NCBI RefSeq assembly: GCF_014302995.1
Contig: NZ_CP060295.1
Span: 372,001 to 436,000 of the forward strand
Length of the DNA: 64,000 nucleotides
Source of the DNA: Variovorax sp. PAMC26660
GTDB lineage: Bacteria > Pseudomonadota > Gammaproteobacteria > Burkholderiales > Burkholderiaceae_C
Direction of reading: 5' to 3'
Part shown: piece after piece, positions 23,967 through 32,488 of the stretch
How positions within the stretch are numbered: the stretch's first letter is position 1
How the letters are laid out: every line of letters starts with the position of its first letter
Notes under the pieces: model-generated
What the model saw: the letters and a program-made list of their open reading frames with translations, nothing else
The model's database searches: none
What the model was told of the DNA's origin: nothing
Position numbers and translations under genes: made by a program

Positions 23967-24106
23967 GCGCTCGGCGGCATGACCGCCCGCGCGCAACAGC
24001 GCGAATGGCCAGCAGACCTACACACATTCCCGCAGCCCGATGACCCGAAGTCTGTGCTGACGCGCTAAGCTGGTGTGCCCGCCCCCACACCCTGAGGAAA
24101 GAACCC

Positions 24107-24316
24107 ATGCCAGCGAACGCGAAAGTCACCGGAAATGTTGAGTACCGCGCCGGAGACGGCCCTTTGATCCTCATTCCCCAAGGACCCATCGAGATCGAGC
24201 TTGCGCCGGACAGCGCCGTGCTGAGCTGGGGTGACGCCGGCAGCACGCAGACCACGGCGATCCCCATCGCGGAGTACCAGCGCTACCTGGATGAAGGCGT
24301 CATCCAGCCCGACTGA
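24107..24316 (+). CDS. Small unknown protein
   Basis: A 69-residue soluble acidic protein (starts MPANAKVTGN, ends EYQRYLDEGVIQPD) with good third-position G/C bias, a GAGGAAAG ribosome site about ten bases upstream, and a strong terminator right after it, so it is probably a real gene. I do not recognise the family. It looks like a small beta-rich domain with a short C-terminal helix. It stands alone between the DUF418 gene and the convergent HU-like gene. Confidence 0.75.
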   Translation: MPANAKVTGNVEYRAGDGPLILIPQGPIEIELAPDSAVLSWGDAGSTQTTAIPIAEYQRYLDEGVIQPD

Positions 24317-24340
24317 GGCCTCTTGTGCCACGCCCATAAA

Positions 24341-24367
24341 AAACGGCCCCGAGGGGCCGTTTCCTTT
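24341..24367. terminator. Bidirectional rho-independent terminator
   Basis: Two perfect ten-base arms (AAACGGCCCC and its complement) around a two-base loop, with an A-run on the left and T-rich TTCCTTTTT on the right. It lies between the convergent small protein gene and the HU-like gene, so it can end transcripts from both sides. Confidence 0.9.
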
Positions 24368-24398
24368 TTCTGCACATGCGGCACAGGGCCGCAATGCA

Positions 24399-24854
24399 TT
24401 ACTTCTTCTTTGCGACCACGGCCTTCTTGGCGGCGGGTGCTGCAGCCTTCTTCGCTGCTGCTGCTGGCTTGGCTGCCGGCTTGGCTGCGGGCTTTGCAGC
24501 AGCCTTGGCAGTCGGCTTGGCTGCTGGCTTGGCTGCTGGCTTGGCCGTCACGACCTTGTCGGCCTTGCGCTTGGCGGCCTTCGGGTCCACGGCGGCCTTG
24601 AAGGCAGCGCCCGGCACGAACTTCGGCACCTTTTGTGCGGCGATCTTGATCTTGGTGCCGGCGCTGGGGTTGAAGCCCGAGCGTGCGGCACGCGCCACTT
24701 GCTTGAAGGTGCCGAAGCCGACGATCTGGACGGGGTCACCCTTCTTCACTGCGGCGACGATGGAGCCGGTCACGGTCTCCAGGATGCGCGCGGCTTCTGC
24801 CTTGCTGACGTTGTGGGCGGTGACGATTTTTTCGACGAGTTCGATACGGTTCAA
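24399..24854 (-). CDS. HU-type DNA-binding protein with Ala/Lys/Pro-rich histone-H1-like tail
   Basis: A nucleoid protein of 151 residues. The first 90 form an HU/IHF domain (NRIELVEKIVTAHNVSKAEA, GDPVQIVGFGTFKQVARAAR, GFNPSAGTKIKIAAQKVPKF), including the DNA-contacting arm. The last 50 residues are repeats of the AKPAAKP type rich in Lys, Ala and Pro, as in histone H1-like tails of many betaproteobacteria. The start is TTG at 24854, not ATG: HU proteins begin exactly at this (M)NRIELVEKI segment and TAGGAA lies six bases upstream. The frame stays open further upstream, but that stretch has no HU similarity. Confidence 0.93.
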   Translation of the reverse strand: MNRIELVEKIVTAHNVSKAEAARILETVTGSIVAAVKKGDPVQIVGFGTFKQVARAARSGFNPSAGTKIKIAAQKVPKFVPGAAFKAAVDPKAAKRKADKVVTAKPAAKPAAKPTAKAAAKPAAKPAAKPAAAAKKAAAPAAKKAVVAKKK

Positions 24855-25055
24855 CTGAGTTCCTAATAGGTTTAATTCGCCATGTTGCCTATGGCGGCGC
24901 AGCAACGAATGCAAGCTGCAAGCGGGGCGGAGTTTATTCGACTGCGCGACCGTCCATGTAAAGGACACGATTCAAAGGCCCTTCAAACCATCGGTCGGGC
25001 ATCGTTTCAAAGCGCCAAATAAGTGACCGTCACCCAACGGAAGGCCTGCAGGAGC
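24855..25055. other. Upstream region of the HU-like gene
   Basis: About 200 bases without a gene. It contains the ribosome site of the HU-like gene and an AT-rich part near 24870-24890 suitable for its promoter. No regulatory motif could be named. Confidence 0.4.
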
Positions 25056-25579
25056 CTATCGGATCGAACAAGCGTCCTCGAACGCGAGCCGCGGAAGCCT
25101 TGGGGAAATCTTGCTCGCATCACCGTAACCAGGTTGCAGAGAAAGTTGGCCTGCATGTCGCCATCCCCCAAAAGCAGTCGATTGACAGCCGCCTCGTCGA
25201 AGCTGGAATGCGCCCGCAGTCGAGCCCGAGTGCGCGTGCCGCGATCATCGAATGGGCTGCCTGAAGGCATCCGTTGCGGAATGCGGTGATCTCGGCCAGT
25301 GCGGCATTGGCAGCGAATCCGTCGAAGATCGCCGGCCGGTGCGAAAACTACTGGGCCGCGCGACGAACGAAACGGGTGTCGTGCGCCAGCACTGCGGTCA
25401 CCGAGGCCGACATCGTCTTCTCGATATTGCCGGGGCTCAACGCGGGCAGCAGCGTCGTCTTGGCTTGCTGCGAGCTTGTACAGCGCCACCAGCGTTGCAT
25501 CATCGACTGGCTTGTCCAGAATTCGCTCTGGCTGCGTGCCTCCGGGGGACAGGGGCTTCAGTGCGCGTTCGTCCAGCAT
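25056..25579 (-). pseudogene. Decayed RutE-like nitroreductase (malonic semialdehyde reductase family)
   Basis: Remains of a nitroreductase-family gene, readable only by moving between frames. It starts as MLDERALKP, then ILDKPVDDATLVALYKLAA; a gap of some 25 residues follows; next comes LLPALSPGNIEKTMSASVTA and LAHDTRFVRRAAQ, an in-frame TAG at 25348-25350, then NAALAEITAFRNGCLQAAHS and MIAARALGLDCGRIP, another frame change to SFDEAAVNRLLLGDGDMQAN, and finally PRLPRLAFEDACSIR with the stop at 25056. The order and wording match RutE-type flavin reductases of uracil breakdown. At least one stop, two frame changes and one internal deletion show it is dead. It directly follows another pseudogene on the same strand. 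Confidence 0.85.
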
Positions 25580-25603
25580 GCTCGGCCTCTCGCTCCGTCG
25601 AAT

Positions 25604-25866
25604 TCACCGATGGCGACTGCCGCAGCCAAGCCAAGTCACGGGCTTGCTCTTGATAACCATGTCCAGGTGCGGCAATCCACGAACGATGACCGTGGTTCGC
25701 ATCGGCCAGTTGAAGAATCTCCGCGACATTGCGAATGCCTCTGCGGGCCTGCACGCCCACATCGCGTAGAGCCGCGCGGCCCTCGTTGACGCACCGGCCG
25801 ATCGAGCCGTCCGGCAGACGGGCACTCACGCCAGAGAGGTAGATGAAGTCACCGGTGCAGCGCAGC
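25604..25866 (-). pseudogene. Truncated RidA-family gene remnant
   Basis: A RidA-like fragment read right to left. The N-terminal part GDFIYLSGVSARLPDGSI and GIRNVAEILQLA is in one frame and the C-terminal part TTVIVRGLPHLDMVIKS in another, with the middle third of the family missing. The normal beginning is absent and the similarity stops abruptly near 25866, where an unrelated forward frame begins. It lies 24 bases upstream of the RutE-like remnant in the same direction, so the two were probably one operon. The wording of the first part recalls 2-aminomuconate-deaminase-type RidA proteins or RutC. Confidence 0.75.
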
Positions 25867-26136
25867 AGCAACGACCGCAAGAAGAACCCGAACGACTATC
25901 GCAAGCTGACCATCGGCTATGGCCACAACACGATCGTTTTCGTGCGTCCCGAGGTGGACAGCATTCAGATACTTAGCGGTGCATTCGCGACTGCGCACAT
26001 CAATGCAGACGACACCCTAACGATCACCGAACACGACTTTGAAGCAAATGCCGCCCTCGCTGCTGCCATGAAGCGGAGAGCGGCGCAGATCGATCACAAC
26101 ACGTACAACAAGAAGCTGCCACTCGGAGGTAACTGA
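25843..26136 (+). CDS. Unknown protein, probably lacking its original start
   Basis: An open frame of 97 codons. From about residue 12 (KKNPNDYRKLTIGYGHNTIV) it reads like a real mixed alpha/beta protein, but the first residues lie on the opposite strand of the RidA remnant and have no ribosome site. The coding part uses more A/T at third positions than neighbours, pointing to foreign origin. I recognise no family. It may be the C-terminal piece of a larger gene joined here by a deletion. Confidence 0.45.
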   Translation: MKSPVQRSSNDRKKNPNDYRKLTIGYGHNTIVFVRPEVDSIQILSGAFATAHINADDTLTITEHDFEANAALAAAMKRRAAQIDHNTYNKKLPLGGN

Positions 26137-26170
26137 CCGAACTCGTGGGCAGGCCAACACCATCAACCCA

Positions 26171-26206
26171 AAAAGAAAAAGCCGCCGTGATTGCCCAGGG
26201 CGGCTT
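26171..26206 (-). terminator. Rho-independent terminator of the small membrane protein gene
   Basis: On the minus strand an eight-base stem AAGCCGCC / GGCGGCTT with a 12-base loop is followed by TTTCTTTTT. It begins about 20 bases after the stop of the 51-residue minus-strand gene. Confidence 0.85.
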
Positions 26207-26224
26207 GGAAATGGCGGTCAAGTG

Positions 26225-26380
26225 CTATGCGTAGATCGACATCGCGATCAAGCAGCCAACGATGACAAGACCGGCAGCGATGATGCCAACCCGGAATCCT
26301 TGGTCGTCGCTTTTCAGCAGCCTGTACTCGAAGACGGCTCCAGCAATTCGCAACAACCAGAAGGAAAGAAACTCGCCCAT
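26225..26380 (-). CDS. Small inner-membrane protein (51 residues)
   Basis: A short frame starting MGEFLSFWLL and ending CLIAMSIYA. It has an amphipathic N-terminal segment (WLLRIAGAVFEYRLL), a charged turn (KSDDQGFR) and a clear membrane helix (VGIIAAGLVIVGCLIAMSIY). The strong terminator right after the stop supports it being an expressed unit. No family is recognised. No clear ribosome site lies before the ATG at 26380, so the exact start is uncertain. Confidence 0.6.
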   Translation of the reverse strand: MGEFLSFWLLRIAGAVFEYRLLKSDDQGFRVGIIAAGLVIVGCLIAMSIYA

Positions 26381-26522
26381 ACGCAGCAGGTTAGCGGACT
26401 TCGGATCTCACTCTTGAGGTGGATTGCAAAGTTTGAAATCCAAGCAAGACGGCCGTCATGAGTTTGGGCACGCCAGAAAGTGAAAAACCCTTGCAACTCA
26501 TTGAGCTGCAAGGGTTTCTGAC

Positions 26523-26599
26523 TGGCGGAGTGGACGGGACTCGAACCCGCGACCCCCGGCGTGACAGGCCGGTATTCTAACCAACTGAACTACCACTCC
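26523..26599 (-). tRNA. tRNA-Asp (GTC)
   Basis: A full 77-base cloverleaf on the minus strand ending in an encoded CCA. The anticodon loop reads CTGTCAC with anticodon GTC, and the T arm is GTTCGAGTC. It is third in a tRNA run behind gltX. Confidence 0.97.
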
Positions 26600-26668
26600 T
26601 GGTAGACAACGTTCACTCCTTGCGGAGCCAAGTGCTGACGACTTGTGCCGGCTTCACTTGCGTGAAAC

Positions 26669-26744
26669 TGGCGACCCTACGGGGATTCGAACCCCGGTAG
26701 CCACCGTGAAAGGGTGGTGTCCTAGGCCTCTAGACGATAGGGTC
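26669..26744 (-). tRNA. tRNA-Glu (TTC)
   Basis: A 76-base tRNA on the minus strand with encoded CCA. The anticodon loop is CTTTCAC with anticodon TTC and the T arm is GTTCGAATC. It lies just downstream of gltX, whose product charges it. Confidence 0.97.
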
Positions 26745-26798
26745 AAAACCTTAGGAACTGTGCTGCGATCAGCACTTCTTCTCTTCTCGACACTTTGA

Positions 26799-26874
<76 letters not shown>

Positions 26875-26910
26875 GTGCCGGTGTCGAGCCTCAAATTATA
26901 GCCCGAAATT

Positions 26911-28299
26911 TCAGGCCTTTTTCAATCGTTCGATAACTTTTTCGCGGAAAAAAATTTCGAGGACTGAATCGAGGGACGGTGTCTGCGATGTTCCCATCAC
27001 AAGCACTCGTACTGGCATCGCTAACACTGGCATTTTCAGCGTGTGTGTCGCGAGCACTTCCTTGATGATAACTGCGATTGAGGGCCTGTCCCAGGTCACC
27101 GTCATCAATTTTTCTGCGAGCGTTGCGATCGCGGGCTTCACTGCATCGGTGATGTGCTGCGCGCGATCGGCATCGCTCACTTCGATGTCCGCATAGAACG
27201 CTGCAGCCCAGTCGGCGAGTGCTACCGTGGTCTCGCAACGGTCCTTGAACAACGCGCAAATCGCGGGCAATCTTTCGTCGGCCACGACGCCGCGCTTTTG
27301 CAACTGTGCTGCAACAAGAGGCGCGAGTTCGTCGCCGGTCTTCGCCTTGATGTACTGCGCGTTGACCCATGCCAGCTTCGCTGCGTCCCACTGTGCAGGG
27401 CTCTTCGACAGGTGCGAACCGTCGAACCAGCTCACCATCTGTTCGCGCGTGAACAGCTCGTCATCGCCGTGGCTCCAGCCGAGGCGCGCGAGATAGTTCA
27501 GCATCGCTTCGGGCAGATAGCCGTTCTCTTCGTACGCAGTGACGCTCACGGCGCCGCGGCGCTTGGAAAGCTTCTGTCCATCGTCGCCAAGGATCACGGG
27601 CACATGACCGAACGCAGGCAGCGGTGCACCCAGCGCGCGGAAGATGTTGATCTGCCACGGCGTGTTGTTGATGTGCTCGTCACCACGGAACACATGCGTG
27701 ATGTTCATGTCCCAGTCGTCGACCACCACCGCGAAGTTGTAGGTGGGCACACCGTCGGGCCGCAGGATGATGAGGTCGTCGATCTCGCGGTTGTTGATGG
27801 TGATCTCGCCCTTGACGAGGTCATTCCACGTCACGTCGCCTTCGGGCGGATTGCAAAAGCGCACCACCGGCGGCACGCCTTCGGGCACGGGCGGCAGCAC
27901 CTTGCCCGGTGCCGGACGCCAGCGGCGGTCGTACAGCGTTTTCTCGTTGCGCGCGCGTTGCGCTTCACGCATCTCTTCAAGCTCGGCCGGCGTGCAGTAG
28001 CAGTGATAGGCCGTGCCGGCCGCGAGCATCTGCGCAATGACTTCGCGGTAGCGCTCCAGGCGCTGCATCTGGTAGATCGGGCCCTCGTCGTAGTCGAGGC
28101 CGAGCCAGTGCATCGAGGCGAGGATCTGATCGGTCGAGTCCTGCGTGGAGCGGGCCACGTCGGTGTCTTCGATGCGCAGAACGAACTCACCACCATGGTG
28201 ACGTGCATAGGCCCACGAATAGAGCGCCGTGCGGGCCGTGCCCAGGTGAAGGAAGCCGGTGGGAGACGGTGCGATGCGGGTGCGAACTTTGCCGGTCAT
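26911..28299 (-). CDS. gltX: Glutamyl-tRNA synthetase
   Basis: A class I aminoacyl-tRNA synthetase of 462 residues, the normal length, that charges tRNA-Glu with glutamate in the cytoplasm. The HIGH-type motif is in [12 protein letters not shown] near residues 12-22 and the KMSKS-type motif is KLSKRRG around 240-247. The Rossmann-fold [15 protein letters not shown] and [16 protein letters not shown] segments are typical. Three tRNA genes, including its own substrate tRNA-Glu, lie directly downstream on the same strand. The metZ gene lies 10 bases upstream. Confidence 0.98.
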   Translation of the reverse strand: MTGKVRTRIAPSPTGFLHLGTARTALYSWAYARHHGGEFVLRIEDTDVARSTQDSTDQILASMHWLGLDYDEGPIYQMQRLERYREVIAQMLAAGTAYHCYCTPAELEEMREAQRARNEKTLYDRRWRPAPGKVLPPVPEGVPPVVRFCNPPEGDVTWNDLVKGEITINNREIDDLIILRPDGVPTYNFAVVVDDWDMNITHVFRGDEHINNTPWQINIFRALGAPLPAFGHVPVILGDDGQKLSKRRGAVSVTAYEENGYLPEAMLNYLARLGWSHGDDELFTREQMVSWFDGSHLSKSPAQWDAAKLAWVNAQYIKAKTGDELAPLVAAQLQKRGVVADERLPAICALFKDRCETTVALADWAAAFYADIEVSDADRAQHITDAVKPAIATLAEKLMTVTWDRPSIAVIIKEVLATHTLKMPVLAMPVRVLVMGTSQTPSLDSVLEIFFREKVIERLKKA

Positions 28300-28309
28300 G
28301 AAAATCGAT

Positions 28310-29542
28310 TCAGGAATTCAGTGTGCTCAGGCCGCGCTGCAGGTCGGCCGTGATGTCGTCGATGTACTCGAGGCCGACCGCCAGGCGGATCAGGCCCTGG
28401 CCGATGCCGGCGGCTTGGCGCTGTACTTCGGTCAGGCGCCCATGCGATGTCGTGCCGGGGTGCGTGATGATGGTCTTGGTGTCGCCCAGGTTGGTGGCGA
28501 TGCTCACCACGCGCGTGCGGTTGATCACGTGGAAGGCATTGGCGCGCGCCGTCTCGGGATCGTCACCGACCACATCGAAGGACACGACCGCCCCGCCCTG
28601 CCCCGACTGTTGGCGCATGGCCAGCTCATGCTGCGGATGCGACGCCAGGCCCGGGTAGTACACCCGCGCGATGCCGGGCTGTGCTTCGAGCCAGCGCGCG
28701 ACAGCCAGCGCATTGGCGCTCTGTGCCTGCATGCGGATGCCCAGCGTTTCCATGCCCTTGAGCACGACCCACGCATTGAACGGCGACAGCGCCATGCCGG
28801 CGGTGCGAACCACCGGACCGAACACGTCGACGATGAGCTTCGACGGGCCGCAGATCGCGCCGGCCATCACGCGGCCCTGGCCGTCGAGGTACTTGGTGCC
28901 GGAATGAATGACGAGGTCGGCACCGAGTTCGGTCGGACGCTGCAGCGCGGGCGTGCAGAAGCAGTTGTCGACCGCCAGCAGTGCGCCAGCGCCATGTGCC
29001 AGCTCGGCCAGCGCCTGGATGTCGCACACGTCGGTCAGCGGATTGGTCGGCGTTTCCGCGAACAGCAGCTTGGTGTTTGGCTTGAGGGCCGCACGCCATT
29101 CCGCCACGTCGGTCTGCGAGACGAAAGTGGTCTCGACACCGAACTTGGCGAACTCCTTGCCGAACAGGTTCAGCGTGGAACCGAACACCGAGCGCGAGCA
29201 GATCACATGGTCACCGGCCTTGAGCAGGCCCATGCACATCATGAGGATTGCACCCATGCCGGTGGAGGCGCCGATGGCCGCTTCCGTGCCTTCGAGCGCC
29301 GCAAGGCGCTGCTCGAAGCTGGCCACCGTGGGGTTGGAGGTGCGCGAGTAGGTAAAGCCCGCTTCGGTGCCGGCAAAGCGGCGCGCTGCGGTCTCGGCAT
29401 CGGGCTGCACGAAGCCGCTCGTGAGGAAGAGCGCTTCGGAGTGTTCGCCGTGCTGGCTCGGTGCGAGACCCGTGCGCAGCGCGAGCGTGTCGCGGTGCAG
29501 TCCGGGCGGCAGGGTTCGTTCGTCGGTCAATTCAGCCCTCAC
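28310..29542 (-). CDS. metZ: O-succinylhomoserine sulfhydrylase
   Basis: A 410-residue PLP enzyme of the Cys/Met metabolism family that makes homocysteine from O-succinylhomoserine and sulfide. Typical features are [45 protein letters not shown], and the PLP lysine near residue 212 in [12 protein letters not shown]. The order after purF and the wording AGAICG match beta- and gammaproteobacterial MetZ rather than cystathionine gamma-synthase. Its start overlaps the purF stop by four bases (ATGA), so the genes are coupled. Confidence 0.93.
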   Translation of the reverse strand: MRAELTDERTLPPGLHRDTLALRTGLAPSQHGEHSEALFLTSGFVQPDAETAARRFAGTEAGFTYSRTSNPTVASFEQRLAALEGTEAAIGASTGMGAILMMCMGLLKAGDHVICSRSVFGSTLNLFGKEFAKFGVETTFVSQTDVAEWRAALKPNTKLLFAETPTNPLTDVCDIQALAELAHGAGALLAVDNCFCTPALQRPTELGADLVIHSGTKYLDGQGRVMAGAICGPSKLIVDVFGPVVRTAGMALSPFNAWVVLKGMETLGIRMQAQSANALAVARWLEAQPGIARVYYPGLASHPQHELAMRQQSGQGGAVVSFDVVGDDPETARANAFHVINRTRVVSIATNLGDTKTIITHPGTTSHGRLTEVQRQAAGIGQGLIRLAVGLEYIDDITADLQRGLSTLNS

Positions 29543-31041
29543 TCGCTGGGGTTGGGGAGCGCAAGGCGCGAGGAATCTTCTTCGGTCTCTTCGACGCGGG
29601 GACGGTTGCCGTTCATGCGCGTGATGGCATCGGTATCGATGTCACCGGTCACGTAGACACCATCGAAGCAGGAGGCATCGAAGCCGTTGAGCTTCGGGTT
29701 AAGCGAGCCGATGGCGCGCTTCATCGCATCGACGTCCTGGTAGATCAGCGCATCGCAGCCGATCAGTTCACGGATTTCCTCGATGGTGCGGTCGTGCGCC
29801 ACCAGTTCGTCCTTGGTCGGCATGTCGATGCCGTAGACGTTGGGGTAGCGCACCGGCGGCGCAGCGCTGGCCAGGTAGACCTTGCGGGCGCCAGCATCGC
29901 GCGCCATCTGCACGATCTCGCGGCTGGTGGTGCCACGCACGATGGAGTCGTCGACCAGCAGCACATTGCGGCCCTTGAACTCGCTGGCAATCACGTTGAG
30001 CTTCTGGCGCACCGACTTCTTGCGAACGCCCTGCCCCGGCATGATGAAGGTGCGGCCGACGTAGCGGTTCTTCACGAAGCCTTCGCGGTACGGCACGCCC
30101 AGCAGGTGCGCGAGTTGCGTGGCGCTCGGACGGCTCGATTCGGGGATCGGGATGATCACGTCGATCTGGTTCGGCGGCACCGTGGAGACCACGCGCTTGG
30201 CCAGCGTTTCACCGAGGTTCAGGCGCGCCTGGTAGACCGAGATGCCGTCGAGCACCGAGTCGGGCCGCGCCAGGTAGACGAACTCGAAGATGCAGGGGTT
30301 GAGCGTTGGCGACTCGGCGCATTGCATCGAGTGGACCTTGCCTTCCAGGTCGACAAACACCGCCTCGCCCGGATCGATGTTGCGTTCGAACACATGGCCC
30401 GAGCCTTCGAGCGCGACCGATTCGCTGGCCACCATCACCGTGCCATCTGCGCTGCGGCCCATCGACAACGGGCGAATGCCGTAGGGGTCGCGGAAAGCAA
30501 GCAGGCCATGGCCGGCAATCAGCGCGACCACGGCGTACGAGCCGCGCAGGCGCTTGTGCATGTTCTTGACCGCGGCGAACACTTCGGCCGGGTGCAGCGG
30601 CACACCGCGCGACGAGCGTTCCAGTTCGTGCGCCAGCACGTTGAGCAGCACTTCGGAGTCGCTCTCGGTGTTGGTGTGGCGGTGATCGGTCGAGAACAGT
30701 TCCGCGCGCAGTGCATGCGCGTTGGTCAGGTTGCCGTTGTGCACGAGCACGATGCCGAAAGGCGCGTTCACGTAGAAGGGCTGCGCCTCTTCTTCGCTGT
30801 ACGCATTGCCCGCGGTCGGGTAGCGCACCTGGCCCAGGCCCACATTGCCCGGCAGCGCGCGCATGTTGCGGGTGCGGAACACGTCGCGCACCATGCCCTT
30901 GGCCTTGTGCATGAAGAACTTGCGTTCGAGCAAGGTCACGATGCCGGCCGCATCCTGGCCGCGATGCTGCAGGAGCAGCAGTGCGTCATAGAGCAACTGG
31001 TTGACGGGTGCGCTGCTGACAACGCCGACGATTCCACACAT
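29539..31041 (-). CDS. purF: Amidophosphoribosyltransferase
   Basis: A 500-residue enzyme of the first step of purine synthesis, making phosphoribosylamine from PRPP and glutamine. Cys2 in MCGIVGVV is the N-terminal glutaminase nucleophile, and the PRPP-binding motif VLLVDDSIVRGTT lies about residues 357-369. There is no long propeptide before Cys2, as in the E. coli type. It follows cvpA after a 13-base gap, the conserved order of this operon, and is coupled to metZ by an ATGA overlap. Confidence 0.98.
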   Translation of the reverse strand: MCGIVGVVSSAPVNQLLYDALLLLQHRGQDAAGIVTLLERKFFMHKAKGMVRDVFRTRNMRALPGNVGLGQVRYPTAGNAYSEEEAQPFYVNAPFGIVLVHNGNLTNAHALRAELFSTDHRHTNTESDSEVLLNVLAHELERSSRGVPLHPAEVFAAVKNMHKRLRGSYAVVALIAGHGLLAFRDPYGIRPLSMGRSADGTVMVASESVALEGSGHVFERNIDPGEAVFVDLEGKVHSMQCAESPTLNPCIFEFVYLARPDSVLDGISVYQARLNLGETLAKRVVSTVPPNQIDVIIPIPESSRPSATQLAHLLGVPYREGFVKNRYVGRTFIMPGQGVRKKSVRQKLNVIASEFKGRNVLLVDDSIVRGTTSREIVQMARDAGARKVYLASAAPPVRYPNVYGIDMPTKDELVAHDRTIEEIRELIGCDALIYQDVDAMKRAIGSLNPKLNGFDASCFDGVYVTGDIDTDAITRMNGNRPRVEETEEDSSRLALPNPSE

Positions 31042-31054
31042 GAAACGATTCCTC

Positions 31055-31540
31055 TCAGGGCAGGTAGCTTGCCAACTTTTCGGGCAATGCGGGTTTCAGG
31101 CCCCGCAATGCCGCATCGAGAACAATGGCGCTGCGCGATTCATGCCACCAGGCACTGTCGCTCAACACCAGCAAATGAACAACGACCGCCAGCACGAGCA
31201 GGGCCACCGCACCCCGCGCTGCACCGAACGCTGCTCCCAAAATACGGTCTACGGGCCTCAGCCCCACCACGGTGATCAGCTTGCGCGTGAGCGAGGCCAC
31301 CAGGCCCACGCCGAACGCCACCGCCACGAACACCAGCACGAAAGCCAATGGATAGCGCCATGTGGCGTCATGCTCGCCGAATGGCAGCCACGCCGCCACA
31401 CCGGAAGCCAGCCACTGGGCAGCGATGAATGCGGCCACCCAGCCGATCAGGGAAATCACCTCGAACACCAGTCCGCGCACCAGGCCGAACAGCATCGACA
31501 TCCCGATGAGCGCGACGGCGATCCAGTCGAGCAAGGCCAC
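31055..31540 (-). CDS. cvpA: CvpA-family membrane protein
   Basis: A 161-residue inner-membrane protein with four hydrophobic segments, starting MALLDWIAVALIGMSMLFGL and containing RGLVFEVISLIGWVAAF and LRPVDRILGAAFGAARG, the family signature. CvpA is linked to colicin V export and, more generally, to envelope homeostasis; its precise role is unsettled. It lies between the SPOR protein and purF, as in E. coli. Confidence 0.95.
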   Translation of the reverse strand: MALLDWIAVALIGMSMLFGLVRGLVFEVISLIGWVAAFIAAQWLASGVAAWLPFGEHDATWRYPLAFVLVFVAVAFGVGLVASLTRKLITVVGLRPVDRILGAAFGAARGAVALLVLAVVVHLLVLSDSAWWHESRSAIVLDAALRGLKPALPEKLASYLP

Positions 31541-31558
31541 GGCTACAGGCAGTGGCGA

Positions 31559-32428
31559 TTACAAGGTGAGGATCGCGGCCGACAAAGACAAGCCCTTGAC
31601 GCGCTCGGCGGCCTTGTCCGCCTCGGCGCGTGAACCGAACGGACCGACACGCACACGCGTGCGCTCGCCATCGGCCGTTTTTGCCACGTTCACATAGGTC
31701 TTCAGGCCGGCCTTCTCGAGCTTCTGGCGCACTTCGCGCGCCTTGTCGGCATCGGCGAACGCGCCGACCTGGACCACGAAGCGACCGGCGCTTTCGTCGG
31801 CAGCAGCAGCCGGCTTGGGCGTCGCGGCGGTGACCGGCTTGCCTTCGAGCAATGCGCGGGCGCGGGCGCCATCGTCCACTGCGGCCGGCTTGGGCGTTGC
31901 GGGCTTGGGTTCCGGCTTGGGCTTGGGCTCGGGTTTGGGTTCCGGCTTGTGTTCGGGCTTCGGCTCCGGTTTGGGCTCGGGCTTCGGCTCAGGCTTGGGG
32001 TCGGGTTTGCGCTCGACGGGCGCTGCCGGCGAGGTGCTGGCCACCGGCTTGCCCGGATCGATCACGGTGCCGTCGGCGGTCTCGGTGATCATGCCGCCGG
32101 CCGAGGATGCGGCCGCGACGCGCGATCCGTTGTCGGGCGCGGCAGGTGCAGTGCTGACGGCAGGCGCCGGCGTGGCGGGCACGGGCAGCGGCTTGACCTT
32201 GTTGCGGTCGGGAATTTCTATTGGAATGTCGACCGACACCGGACGCGGCTGTGTATCGAACAGCAGCGGAAAACCGATCACGCCCAGCAGCACCAGCACC
32301 GCTGCGCCGAGCAGCCGGTGGCGCGCACGACGACGCATGGTTTCGACACTTTCCGCGGGAACTGCGGCCGGGGCGCCACGTCCTTCGTTGCCTTGCGGGC
32401 CGCGCGTGCGGAACTTGAAAAACGCCAT
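31559..32428 (-). CDS. SPOR-domain protein (DedD-like) with Lys-Pro-Glu repeat stalk
   Basis: A bitopic inner-membrane protein of 289 residues. A basic cytoplasmic start (RRRARHRLLG) precedes one membrane helix (AAVLVLLGVIGFPLLF, about 42-57). A long periplasmic stalk contains some ten KPEP-type repeats around residues 135-180, and the last 75 residues form a SPOR domain (FVVQVGAFADADKAREVRQK and RVRVGPFGSRAEADKAA). SPOR domains bind denuded glycan at the division septum. Position between folC and cvpA is that of dedD. The repeats make this part of the gene internally repetitive. Confidence 0.93.
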   Translation of the reverse strand: MAFFKFRTRGPQGNEGRGAPAAVPAESVETMRRRARHRLLGAAVLVLLGVIGFPLLFDTQPRPVSVDIPIEIPDRNKVKPLPVPATPAPAVSTAPAAPDNGSRVAAASSAGGMITETADGTVIDPGKPVASTSPAAPVERKPDPKPEPKPEPKPEPKPEHKPEPKPEPKPKPEPKPATPKPAAVDDGARARALLEGKPVTAATPKPAAAADESAGRFVVQVGAFADADKAREVRQKLEKAGLKTYVNVAKTADGERTRVRVGPFGSRAEADKAAERVKGLSLSAAILTL

Positions 32429-32488
32429 GAAGTTCGATCCCTGAAGGAGTGCAGCGAGGTGACGCCAGAGGTGTGGACAGCCCGGCGA

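Noticed and set aside
24440..24545. Tandem DNA repeat near the HU gene
   Set aside because: It codes for the AKPAAKP tail of the protein, so it is a coding repeat.
31900..32010. CRISPR-like direct repeats
   Set aside because: The regular short repeats encode the KPEP stalk of the SPOR protein; no spacers.
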